From assembly GCA_024279945.1 (NCBI GenBank), contig JAJRRA010000091.1:62001-126000 (forward strand): DNA of 64,000 nt, read 5' to 3'. This document shows positions 1 through 8,180 of the stretch, piece by piece; positions within the stretch are counted from its first letter, which is position 1, and each line of letters opens with the position of its first letter. The DNA is from Gammaproteobacteria bacterium (lineage in GTDB: Bacteria; Pseudomonadota; Gammaproteobacteria; Xanthomonadales; SZUA-36). A program made the position numbers and the translations under genes. The notes under the pieces were generated by a model that saw only the letters and a program-made list of their open reading frames with translations, was not told the DNA's origin and did not search any database.

Positions 1-362
1 TTGCGCTGCAGGTCGCGGAATTTTTCCAGTGTCCACAGCGACTGCCATATCGCGGTGTCCAGCGGTGCCGGCATCCAGCCGACCAGCGCCGCGATGAAAA
101 TCAACAGCGCCGGACTGAACTCAATAACAAACAGTGATCGCGGCTCCGACCAGTCGATCAGTGGCACGGCCATGGCCGTGGCGATGACGGTCGTGATCAC
201 AAGCACCACCATCAGCACCTTGATGATGATATCCAGCCAGTGATAACGGCCGACCAGAATAATCACCGAGCACAGTGCGATTAAAAAGCCGGCAACTACC
301 TGGGGACTCGCCGTCAGTTTGTTGGGAAAGAACAACCCTGAATAAGGCAGGTCGGTGTTCAG
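1..362 (-). pseudogene. 5'-truncated Nramp-family divalent metal transporter (runs off left edge)
   Basis: The minus strand is open from 362 to the window edge and encodes hydrophobic segments with Nramp-type motifs, such as VGRYHWLDIIIK and VGWMPAPLDTAIWQSLW. Nramp proteins are proton-coupled Mn2+/Fe2+ importers of the inner membrane. The frame begins just after an in-frame TAG (365-363), four bases from the stop of the PLP gene, and has no ATG, GTG or TTG start. The family's first transmembrane segments, with the metal-binding DPG motif, are missing. It is therefore probably a gene that lost its 5' third, perhaps when the PLP gene region was joined here. The rest of the gene lies outside the window. 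Alternatively a CTG at 362-360 starts a shortened protein, which is unlikely to transport. Confidence 0.6.
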
Positions 363-366
363 CTAC

Positions 367-1698
367 TCACGGTGATAACGGTTTGGTTTCAAGGCCACTG
401 CACAAAACATTTTTCAGTTTTTCAATGACTATCTTCTCTTCTCCATCTTTCACCCCGCGACTGAAAAGCTGTAATCGTTTCCACGGGGCCAGAACATCAC
501 ATCCAGCCATTTCTACAGCGGGCGGTTCACCGGTCAGCATCAGCTGATTCAGATCTGTGATCCTTATATTCAGGGCTTGCTCATCTATCTCCAGTACACA
601 CGACGGACCACCTTCATGCATGTTGTCGTTCGGCCAGTCACTTTCCGGTACCACCCCTATGGCTTTCACATGGGGAAAATCTCTGAATTGATCTGCCATC
701 CAGTTACATAGTTTCATATCTCTGGCTGTTACTGCCTGGTCATCCATGGCGAGGTATCTTTTCAAGGCTGCAACCAGACCGACAATTTGCTCTTTGCTTA
801 CTTTGAATCCCCTCCCGATCAATTCCGATCTCGTTTTAGGATATTCAGGAAATTCACTGGATTCATAATTCAATGGAAATGCGGATGTCCCTTGTGGCGC
901 GGCTGCTTCAACTAAATCTTTTCGACCATAAACAAGACCGGTGTTGTTTGGTGCTTCCATCGCTTTACCGCAGGAGGTACAGACCAGATCGACGCCCATA
1001 TCCAGGTATTTTTTCAACAAAGCTTGCCCCCTTTTACCACCCGATGTCGGGAGATGTGAAGAATCTACTATCGTTGGAATGTTATGCTTTTGAGCAATCT
1101 TGACGATATCCTCTATTGGCACAGTAAGTGGAGGTGGCACTGATTTGGAAGTCGGGACCGCCGCTATAATCCCGGCGGTTCTTTCAGTTATGGCTTCTTC
1201 GATATCTTCGGGTAAAATTATAATTCCCATGGCTTTCCTTATGGATAACTCAGGATCATAAATTTGATTTCTTTCCGCGCCTTTACTTCCGGCCCAAATG
1301 ATCTTTCCGCCAGCAACCCTGAGTGATGTGAGATAGGCAGGGAACGTACCGACTTGTACTATGAATTCATTTCGCAGTTTGATCGGATAATCTGTTTCAG
1401 GAAGCTGTCGCATTTTTGTCAGATCCTTACCCGTCATCACGGCGGCGGCAGCCAGGGTAAGCGCCGCCGATCCGCCACTGGTAATAAACGCGGCTTCAGC
1501 ACCAATAAGATCGGCAACTGTTCTGCCTGCCTGGATAAGTAATGCCCTTTGATCAACCTTGTACTTCCCCGCTTCATGCATCGCTTGAAGCACCTCTTCT
1601 GAGAGGCGTGCTCCACCGGTAGGGGATAGCCAGGGAAATCCGATGGGAATACGGGGTTTGATTCCAAACCAATCTTCAAATATCGATTTATTCTTCAT
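367..1698 (-). CDS. SelA/DgaE-like PLP-dependent enzyme
   Basis: 443 residues with the fold-type I PLP arrangement of the SelA / D-glucosaminate-6-phosphate ammonia-lyase group. A Ser-Gly-Gly-Ser phosphate-site loop lies near 74-77. Asp212 in IVDSSHLP should hold the pyridine nitrogen. Lys245 in TSCGKAMEAP is the expected Schiff-base lysine, where the family usually has SGGK. It lacks the N-terminal tRNA-binding domain of true selenocysteine synthase, so a small-molecule lyase or aminotransferase role is likelier. The ATG overlaps the TGA of the upstream MFS gene (ATGA), so the two are translationally coupled, and the enzyme probably acts on whatever the transporter and TonB receptor import. 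The substrate is not identifiable from sequence. Confidence 0.8.
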   Translation of the reverse strand: MKNKSIFEDWFGIKPRIPIGFPWLSPTGGARLSEEVLQAMHEAGKYKVDQRALLIQAGRTVADLIGAEAAFITSGGSAALTLAAAAVMTGKDLTKMRQLPETDYPIKLRNEFIVQVGTFPAYLTSLRVAGGKIIWAGSKGAERNQIYDPELSIRKAMGIIILPEDIEEAITERTAGIIAAVPTSKSVPPPLTVPIEDIVKIAQKHNIPTIVDSSHLPTSGGKRGQALLKKYLDMGVDLVCTSCGKAMEAPNNTGLVYGRKDLVEAAAPQGTSAFPLNYESSEFPEYPKTRSELIGRGFKVSKEQIVGLVAALKRYLAMDDQAVTARDMKLCNWMADQFRDFPHVKAIGVVPESDWPNDNMHEGGPSCVLEIDEQALNIRITDLNQLMLTGEPPAVEMAGCDVLAPWKRLQLFSRGVKDGEEKIVIEKLKNVLCSGLETKPLSP

Positions 1699-3047
1699 AA
1701 TTTTCTCCTGTTTGCCGCCATCGCAGCCGACCGATAGGATTTCAGTCCGGACCAGAAAATCAGCCCGCTGAGTGGAGCAAAGATGACTGCAACGATGGAA
1801 ATCGAATAGCGCAATGCCAGATCGTCCCCGAATCCGTAGTCGGTAATCAACGCCACCACCAACGGTCCCAGACCTTCACCCAAAAGTGTCACAATGAAGA
1901 GAGAGTAAGCGGTGACCTGACCCCGGAGCTGGTTCGGAGTAACGAGTTGAAATGCGGTCGGAACAAGTGCTCCTATCACGAACAGCAACAGGGGAAGGAT
2001 CGCCAACAAAACAAGGGACGAGGCTGCCGTCGGCATCAGAGGCATGAGAGCAGCAACCGGTGTCAGCAAAAAAATAGTGACGATGAGCACACGCACAGGG
2101 GCATCAACATAATTTCGTTGCCGTAATCTGTCAGCAATCCAACCACCTCCTATACCACCCAAAGGGGCAAACGCCAGCAGGAAGATGCCGAAAGTGAATC
2201 CGATAGCGCTGGCGCTCCAACCGTAGCTACGGATGTACATGGTTGGGGTCCAGGTAAGGAGTCCGTTTTTCATCAGTGAGAGCATGGCAAAACCGCCAAA
2301 GAGCGGTGCGTAGGTCCGCCAATGAGTCACTATATAAGTAAGACCTGCACCCATCGATATTGACTCCACACCACCACGCAACTCCCCTGCAACTTTCATA
2401 CGCCCCTGTCGAAAGGGTTCCTTCCCCGTCATCATCAGTATGGCAACGAGAAGACCCGGAATGGCAACGAAGATGAAGGCCAGTTGCCAGGGTCGTATTT
2501 CACCGATTACAGGCAATACGATCTGTGGCAGCTTCTCTACGAGCATGATTACGGCGCCCCCCGCCACCAGGGCGAGGCCTGCGCCAACGGCGGCGCCGGA
2601 CATATAAACGCCCATGGCCCGGCCCAGACGGTGGGGCGGAAAATAGTCGGCGATCATGGAAAAAGCCGAAGGCGTCAGGGTTGCCTCGCCAATGCCCACG
2701 CCTACGCGGGCCAGGAATAACTGGCCGAAGGTCCGCGCAAGGCCGCAGAGCGCGGTCATCAAGCTCCAAGCGGTGGCGCCCACGGCGATAATCACACGCC
2801 GGCTACGGTTGTCGGCCAGCCAGCCGATGGGGATGCCGACGAAGGTGTAAAGGATGACAAAAGCGAAGCCACTCAACAGGCTCACTTGCGTGTCGCTAAT
2901 GCCCAGGTCGTGCCGGATGGGTTGGATCAGGAGGGTCAGGATTTGCCGATCTGCATATGAGACCAGATAGGCGAAGGTCAGCACGCCGACGACGTACCAG
3001 GCATGACCAGGCGACGGCCATGACGGTTCGCCTGACGGCCGGGGCAT
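1695..3047 (-). CDS. MFS transporter (spinster-like)
   Basis: Twelve-helix major facilitator, about 450 residues. The first loop carries YADRQILTLLIQPI and the 2-3 loop carries GWLADNRSRR, the usual MFS signature. The group with this YADRQ opening (spinster-like, hexuronate or phthalate-type anion porters) moves small organic acids across the inner membrane; the substrate here is unknown. I start at the ATG at 3047, which has GGGAG five bases upstream; an in-frame ATG at 3065 has no visible ribosome site. The gene lies just after the TonB receptor and overlaps the PLP enzyme, so receptor, transporter and enzyme form one uptake-and-conversion unit. Confidence 0.85.
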   Translation of the reverse strand: MPRPSGEPSWPSPGHAWYVVGVLTFAYLVSYADRQILTLLIQPIRHDLGISDTQVSLLSGFAFVILYTFVGIPIGWLADNRSRRVIIAVGATAWSLMTALCGLARTFGQLFLARVGVGIGEATLTPSAFSMIADYFPPHRLGRAMGVYMSGAAVGAGLALVAGGAVIMLVEKLPQIVLPVIGEIRPWQLAFIFVAIPGLLVAILMMTGKEPFRQGRMKVAGELRGGVESISMGAGLTYIVTHWRTYAPLFGGFAMLSLMKNGLLTWTPTMYIRSYGWSASAIGFTFGIFLLAFAPLGGIGGGWIADRLRQRNYVDAPVRVLIVTIFLLTPVAALMPLMPTAASSLVLLAILPLLLFVIGALVPTAFQLVTPNQLRGQVTAYSLFIVTLLGEGLGPLVVALITDYGFGDDLALRYSISIVAVIFAPLSGLIFWSGLKSYRSAAMAANRRKL

Positions 3048-3075
3048 GGTAACTCCCAACGTCATTGGTATTATT

Positions 3076-5643
3076 TTAGAATCTGTAGTCCAGGCTCAGG
3101 CCCCACTGCCGGGGTGCGGCGTACTGCACCCGGGAGTAGCCCAAAGCACCTATGGTTTGGCCCGCCGCAAGGTAGTTTTTGTCGGTGAGGTTGGTGATGA
3201 AAGCTGAGATACTCCAGCTACCACTGGTGTCGAAGGTAAGCCTGGCGTTCAACAGCCCATATGGAGCCTGAGAATTAAGTGGATCATTGACGGTTCGGTG
3301 CTCAATTCTCGTCTTATGGACGTAGTCCAACCGCCCGATCAGTTCCCCCCAGTCCTTTATGGGTGTCGCGTACTGTCCCGAGAGGGCCACAGTCCACTTA
3401 GGGGTCTTCGGGAACTTGTCATCAAGGCTGACACCCGATGCCGGGGTCACCTTGAGGTATTTAGCATCCGTATAGCCGATACCTGCGGTCAGGGTGAGAC
3501 CCGGCGCTGGTGCAGCAACGGCGTCCAATTCAAAACCCTGCACCCTGGCGCTAGCTTGATTACCCACGATCATGAGCGGGTCACCGGTTTCGGGGTCAGG
3601 AACGAATATCCTGAACTGGAGGTCCGTGTAGTCGCTGTAGAAGACGGTGCCGTTCAATCTCAGCCGAGCGTCCAACAGGTCGGATTTCAGCCCTGCTTCA
3701 TAGGTCCAGATATATTCAGGATCGTAGGGCAGGAAGTCTTTTTCTGACCGCGCACGGGCATTGAGACCACCGCTCTTGAAGCCGCGTGCTGCAGAGACGT
3801 AGCCCATGACCTTTTCGTTCCAGCGGTATTCAAGCCCGGCCCGGCCAGTCACCGCGTCCCAATTGCCGTTGCGACTGCTCAACGGGATGGTTACCTCCCC
3901 CGCCAAGTTGGTTCGCTGCCTCGCAATTTCCTTTTCTTCGTAGGTATAACGCAGACCCGCGGTCATGCTGAGCTTGTCGGTCAGGTCGAAGGTTCCTTGC
4001 CCGAAACCTGCATAGCTCTTTGTTGAGAACCAAACTGGAGCATCTAAGCTGATATCAAGTCCGATGGGGTCCTTTAGTTCCGGAAAGAGCAGGAGCACTG
4101 ACCCTTGTAAGCCGTTTTCCTCGAAGTAAAGTGCACCCGCAACCCAGTTAAGCCGGTCATCAAATGAGACGCCGCTGAATTGAAACTCCTGGCTGAACTG
4201 GTCCTGGTCAACGCTCCAATACGTGTCGTGAAGAAAATAAAAGCTCCCGTCTGCATCGATTTCAAGCTCCGATTTCGTTTTCCGATAGCTGGTAATGGAT
4301 TTCAGGGACTGATCTCCAAAACGCCAGTCCACGGTCAAAGAGGTGCCCCAGGCGTCTAGATCAGCGCGGTTGCCACCGCTGGAATAGTTTGTGAAATTGC
4401 TATCTGTAAAGAACGTTGCGTCGTTATAAGGGGGGTCTACAAACTGGTTCAAAAGCTTGACAAGTGGCGATTGTATGGTCTTCACGAGTTTGTATGCCGA
4501 GCCCTTCTCACGCGCCCTGGTAGCATCGATAGAAAACAGAACGTCCACGTTTTCGTTGGGTGTCCAGTCGAAATATGCCCGTCCACTCTGGCGATTCTCG
4601 TCAGCCATCTCGTCGATCTTTTTCCCGGTGTACCAATCAAGTCGCGTGCCATAACCATCGCGGTTTCGCGTTGCGCCCGCGAATCTGGCTGCCCACTTGC
4701 CAGGGACGATGGGGATATTGATACTCACTTTAGCATCGCGCCGGTTATACCGGCCGGTTATGACGCGGGCGATGCCCCTGAATTCGTCTGTCGGCCTGAC
4801 GGTCACCATATTTACCGCGCCACCGATGGTATTCTTGCCAAACAGCGTCCCCTGGGGGCCGCGCAATACCTCGATCCGTTCTATCTCCATGAGATCGTAA
4901 TCGAGCCCCTGCATCCTTCCCATGTAGACGCCATCCACATAAATGCCGACGCCCGGGTCATTGAAACCGGAGGGGTCTGTCTGGCCTACACCGCGGATCA
5001 TGACGACGCTCCCCCGCCGCCCTAGTGTCTCGTGTTCCGCAAAGGCAAAGTTCGGCGTAAACTCACCCACTTCCCTGAGGTTGGTGAATGACCTGGCTTC
5101 CAAATCTGCTGCAGAGAAGACGCTGACGGATATCGGCACGTCTTGAAGATTTTCCTCACGCCGGCGCGACGTAACCACAACCTCTTCAATCAAGGAACTA
5201 TTCTCTTGCTCTTCACCACCGCTCAGGTTCTTCGGCGCTCTCCCTGTTTTTGTCTTTGCCGGCGTCCCTGCCTGAGCGATCAGGGTCTGCTTGGACGCCG
5301 GTCGGGATTTTCCCGGCTCTTGCTCCTTCAAAGATTCCTTTTCCTGAATGGTTACAGTGCGCTCATTGACAAACTGGTAGGCGAGATTTGTGCCTTCAAG
5401 CAGTTCGTTCAAAGCTGTTTCGCTGGAGGCTCCCCGCGGAATCGCCTGGGCAGAAAGGTTGGCAACCAGGGCCGATTCATACAGAAGCTGCAGGTCGTAT
5501 TCCTCCGCCAGGGCTTGTAATGCAGGACCCAGTGCCTGGGCTTCAATCAGCATGTCTTCCTCTGCCGCCTGGGCGAACAGAGCGGTGGATGTCATAAGCA
5601 TGATGGTCGCGGAAATTCGAAGAGCGGTGCCAGGGTGAGTCAT
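3076..5643 (-). CDS. TonB-dependent outer-membrane receptor with STN signalling domain
   Basis: 855 residues. A signal peptide (about 1-26) is followed by an STN domain (about 30-105), the periplasmic segment that talks to FecR. After a low-complexity linker come the TonB box and plug (EEVVVTSRRREENLQDVPISV, about 153 on) and a 22-strand barrel ending in aromatic Phe (DYRF). The STN domain and the fecI-fecR genes directly upstream mark it as a transducer: ligand binding outside would activate the sigma factor. The start has AGGGAG eight bases upstream. It has its own promoter motif (5681-5718) shared with fecI. The ligand is unknown; the neighbouring MFS and PLP genes argue for an organic nutrient or chelate rather than a standard siderophore. 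Confidence 0.9.
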   Translation of the reverse strand: MTHPGTALRISATIMLMTSTALFAQAAEEDMLIEAQALGPALQALAEEYDLQLLYESALVANLSAQAIPRGASSETALNELLEGTNLAYQFVNERTVTIQEKESLKEQEPGKSRPASKQTLIAQAGTPAKTKTGRAPKNLSGGEEQENSSLIEEVVVTSRRREENLQDVPISVSVFSAADLEARSFTNLREVGEFTPNFAFAEHETLGRRGSVVMIRGVGQTDPSGFNDPGVGIYVDGVYMGRMQGLDYDLMEIERIEVLRGPQGTLFGKNTIGGAVNMVTVRPTDEFRGIARVITGRYNRRDAKVSINIPIVPGKWAARFAGATRNRDGYGTRLDWYTGKKIDEMADENRQSGRAYFDWTPNENVDVLFSIDATRAREKGSAYKLVKTIQSPLVKLLNQFVDPPYNDATFFTDSNFTNYSSGGNRADLDAWGTSLTVDWRFGDQSLKSITSYRKTKSELEIDADGSFYFLHDTYWSVDQDQFSQEFQFSGVSFDDRLNWVAGALYFEENGLQGSVLLLFPELKDPIGLDISLDAPVWFSTKSYAGFGQGTFDLTDKLSMTAGLRYTYEEKEIARQRTNLAGEVTIPLSSRNGNWDAVTGRAGLEYRWNEKVMGYVSAARGFKSGGLNARARSEKDFLPYDPEYIWTYEAGLKSDLLDARLRLNGTVFYSDYTDLQFRIFVPDPETGDPLMIVGNQASARVQGFELDAVAAPAPGLTLTAGIGYTDAKYLKVTPASGVSLDDKFPKTPKWTVALSGQYATPIKDWGELIGRLDYVHKTRIEHRTVNDPLNSQAPYGLLNARLTFDTSGSWSISAFITNLTDKNYLAAGQTIGALGYSRVQYAAPRQWGLSLDYRF

Positions 5644-5681
5644 TGGTATTTCTCCCTATGGTTTTTTGTCTCGCTATCCAC

Positions 5682-5718
5682 AACGACTCTCGAACAGGGA
5701 AAAATGGCTACCAAAAAA
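5682..5718 (-). promoter_or_regulatory. Candidate ECF sigma promoter of the TonB receptor gene
   Basis: On the minus strand, TTTTGGTAGCCATTTT is followed at a fixed distance by AGTCGTTGTGGATAG. The same two blocks at the same spacing occur upstream of fecI (7461-7504). I read the first block as the -35 element and AGTC as the core of the -10 element, with about 16 bases between them. The -10 block lies about 40 bases before the receptor ATG. Confidence 0.6.
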
Positions 5719-5750
5719 CATCCAGACTGCGGGTTGGCCATGCACTTTCT

Positions 5751-6887
5751 TCAAGATTGCGGTCGTATAAGCCGCGTCCCACCTGCCTCGCGTATCACTT
5801 CAATCCGGCGAATGGTTTTGAGAGAGTCCAACAGTGAATCGACATCACTAGGGTCAAAAGTACCGCTGATCTCCAGTGCACTCAGCTCCGGATCCTGCAC
5901 CCGGATTGACTGGCGGTTATAACGATTGAATTCATCAAGTACGGTGGCCAAAGGCTCGGCCGTAAAGATCAACCGCCGTGATGTCCAGGCAGTTACCTGC
6001 TCAGGATTTGCAAACGCAATCTGTTGAATTACTGCGCCAACAACGCTGACCTGCTCACCGGCGCCCAGTTCGATGAGCCCGGCATTTACAGTGACCCGCG
6101 CCATGTCCATGACCTTGTCAGCACCCTGGCGTTTGTTAGTGGTAAGTTCTATGGGCTCAAGCACGCTCACATCAGTGGCAACCTCAACCCGACCCTCAAG
6201 CACCGTCACCATAGCGCGGTCATCCCATAAGCGGACGTTGAACCGTGTACCCAGAGCACTGAACAGAGTCTCACCGCCGTGCACCTGGAAAGGGTGTGCG
6301 GGGTCTTTGGCCACAATAAACAGAGCTTCGCCGCGAACGAGATCAATGTGTCGGACATCGGCATCGAAGCGGACCCGTATCTCAGACTGGGTATTGAGGT
6401 GAATGGTAGAGCCATCCTCCAGGGTGAATGAACGCTGTTCGCCAATATCAGTGGAATAGGTATCCCCATTGTTAAAAACGGCGTCGCCCCAAAACAAAAT
6501 GCCACCCAGCACTACCAGTAAGCCGGCAGCAATGCTCAGCCAGCGATACGCAAGCGGCTTTATATTTGCCTGCTTTTCATCAGGCACTCGCCGATCAAAT
6601 CCACTGGAGCGACGGCCAAGCGGCACGACGGTGGAACCCTCCGGTCCTTCAGATGCAGCAGCCACCAGTGCCTCAACGGACCAATCAAGCTGTTCAGAGG
6701 CCTCGTTCAGTACACCGAATGTCTGAGCGACTTCAAGATAGGCAGTGATGTGATCAGGGGAAATCAGCAACCAGTCGGACAGCGCCCTGCGTGCTTCATT
6801 CCCCGGCTCGGCGCGCAAATCGATAAACAACCGAGCGGCTTCATCGCGTAGTTTTTTTGAGCCAACTCTTTGTTCAGCATGAGTCAA
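5751..6887 (-). CDS. FecR-type anti-sigma/sigma regulator
   Basis: About 378 residues with an N-terminal cytoplasmic DUF4880-type helix (LRDEAARLFIDLRAEPGN...ALSDWLLISPDHITAYLEV), one membrane span (LSIAAGLLVVLGGILFWG), and a periplasmic FecR domain (YSTDIGEQRSFTLEDGSTIHLNT). It ends in an STN-like segment (IFTAEPLATVLDEFNRYNR). Members relay the receptor's signal to the FecI-type sigma. The frame is open to 6950, but that ATG lies inside fecI. I prefer the TTG at 6887, which has TAGGA eight bases upstream, the TAG being the fecI stop. The C-terminal STN-like part would pair with the receptor's STN domain. Confidence 0.85.
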   Translation of the reverse strand: MTHAEQRVGSKKLRDEAARLFIDLRAEPGNEARRALSDWLLISPDHITAYLEVAQTFGVLNEASEQLDWSVEALVAAASEGPEGSTVVPLGRRSSGFDRRVPDEKQANIKPLAYRWLSIAAGLLVVLGGILFWGDAVFNNGDTYSTDIGEQRSFTLEDGSTIHLNTQSEIRVRFDADVRHIDLVRGEALFIVAKDPAHPFQVHGGETLFSALGTRFNVRLWDDRAMVTVLEGRVEVATDVSVLEPIELTTNKRQGADKVMDMARVTVNAGLIELGAGEQVSVVGAVIQQIAFANPEQVTAWTSRRLIFTAEPLATVLDEFNRYNRQSIRVQDPELSALEISGTFDPSDVDSLLDSLKTIRRIEVIREAGGTRLIRPQS

Positions 6888-6897
6888 GGCGGCATTC

Positions 6898-7419
6898 CTA
6901 AAGTTCGTGGTCGCGCAGATGATCGCGGCAGTATACAAGGGCAGTGGCAAGGTACTTCTTTACCGTGTGGCTTGACACATGGAGTGTCGCGGCGACCTCT
7001 TTGACCGTCATACCGTCTCTCCAGTGCAGGATAACGGCCGCTTTGGCCTGTGGCGATAATCCTTCCATGGCCTGCATCGCCTGGTGTACCAGCGCCTGGT
7101 GATGCATTGCATCTTCCATGGAGGTCTGATCTTCATCGGGTATTGTCCATTCTTCCCTGAATTCGATATGCCGCTGTCGCGCACCGAGTTGATCAACGCG
7201 GTATTCGTAGGCTACATTCGCTGCGATACGGAATAAATAGGCCTCCGGATCATGAATAAAATTAACTTTCGCCAGGCGTAACACGCGCAGATAAGCCTCC
7301 TGGGCGACATCCTCAACCTCGGAAGGGTCCAGCAAACGACCCCGCAGAAATCGCTTCAGATCGTCTCCGCGCAGCCGTATAAACCGGCTCAACATTCGCC
7401 TGGCGGTAGTCCTCGGCAT
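6898..7419 (-). CDS. FecI-like ECF sigma factor
   Basis: 173 residues with region 2 (LDPSEVEDVAQEAYLRVLRL, about 31-50) and region 4 (GLSPQAKAAVILHWRDGMTVKEVAATLHVSSHTVKKYL, about 118-155, with the HTH). There is no region 3, as expected for an ECF factor. It should direct RNA polymerase to the receptor promoter and to its own promoter, which share a motif. The ATG has AGGA nine bases upstream. The gene order sigma, fecR, receptor is the classical iron- or nutrient-sensing transmembrane signalling cassette. Confidence 0.88.
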   Translation of the reverse strand: MPRTTARRMLSRFIRLRGDDLKRFLRGRLLDPSEVEDVAQEAYLRVLRLAKVNFIHDPEAYLFRIAANVAYEYRVDQLGARQRHIEFREEWTIPDEDQTSMEDAMHHQALVHQAMQAMEGLSPQAKAAVILHWRDGMTVKEVAATLHVSSHTVKKYLATALVYCRDHLRDHEL

Positions 7420-7460
7420 GCTGGCATGTCCTGATTGTGAAGGAGCGGCTTTCTACCGGC

Positions 7461-7504
7461 CCTATCTACATAGACTGATAGTGTGCCAAAAGTGGCTACC
7501 AAAA
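7461..7504 (-). promoter_or_regulatory. Candidate autoregulated ECF sigma promoter of fecI
   Basis: Minus strand TTTTGGTAGCCACTTT, then AGTCTATGTAGATAG, at the same spacing as upstream of the TonB receptor. The -35 block matches at 15 of 16 positions and the -10 block is strongly conserved, while the spacer between them is not. The -10 block lies about 52 bases before the fecI ATG. This suggests that the sigma factor controls both its own gene and the receptor. Confidence 0.6.
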
Positions 7505-7616
7505 TCATGGATCGGCTTTTCAGGAATTGAACAAGCTGGCATTATTATTTCACCTGATATACTCCTTGGGGAGATTTCATCTACACTTAAAAAAGATTAA
7601 TCAACAGGTGAAACCT

Positions 7617-8180
7617 ATGACCCAATTGCTAATCGGTATTTTGCTGTGGAGCTTGACGCATCTTTTTCCCGCCGCAGCCAGTGACTTCAGAAGCCGGCTG
7701 ATTACGAAACTGGGTGAGAATCCCTACAAGGGAATTTTTACCCTGCTGATGGCACTGTCCATCTACCTGATTATTTCCGGTTGGAAAGCCAGCATTCCGG
7801 AACTGGTCTACCTGCCGCCGGCCTGGGGCAGGCACGTGACGGCCTTGTTGGTGCTGATTGGCTTTGTGCTTTTCGTTGCACCGTACCCGCCCAACAATTT
7901 CAAACGAATACTGCGTCACCCCCAGTTGACCGGCATGGTTTGCTGGGGTGTGGGCCATTTGCTGGCTAATGGAGATTCAAAATCCCTTATCCTGTTTGGC
8001 GGTTTGGCGTTATGGGCTGTTGTACAGATGATCTTCCTCAACCGGCGGGATGGCGACTGGGTCAGGCCTGGAAAAGTTTCCCTGAAGAAAGACATGATCC
8101 CGGTGCTTATAGGTGTTGTGGCTTACCTTGTGGTTATATCCGCCCACCAGTGGCTCTTTGGCGTATCACCCGTGGCGTGA
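7617..8180 (+). CDS. nnrU: NnrU family membrane protein
   Basis: 187 residues with five to six membrane helices. The opening MTQLLIGILLWSLTHLFPA and the segments LVLIGFVLFVAPYPPNNFKR and ILRHPQLTGMVCWGVGHLLANG are diagnostic of NnrU, an inner-membrane protein linked to nitrite/nitric-oxide metabolism in alphaproteobacteria but widespread without denitrification genes. The open frame extends upstream, but the ATG at 7617 has AGGTG seven bases before it and begins at the family's N-terminus. Its stop overlaps the GTG start of the YidC-like gene (GTGA). No denitrification genes are visible here. Confidence 0.85.
   Translation: MTQLLIGILLWSLTHLFPAAASDFRSRLITKLGENPYKGIFTLLMALSIYLIISGWKASIPELVYLPPAWGRHVTALLVLIGFVLFVAPYPPNNFKRILRHPQLTGMVCWGVGHLLANGDSKSLILFGGLALWAVVQMIFLNRRDGDWVRPGKVSLKKDMIPVLIGVVAYLVVISAHQWLFGVSPVA

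Noticed and set aside
7420-7616. Fur box upstream of fecI
   Set aside because: I looked for a GATAATGAT-like site before fecI and found none convincing, so iron control by Fur is not claimed there.
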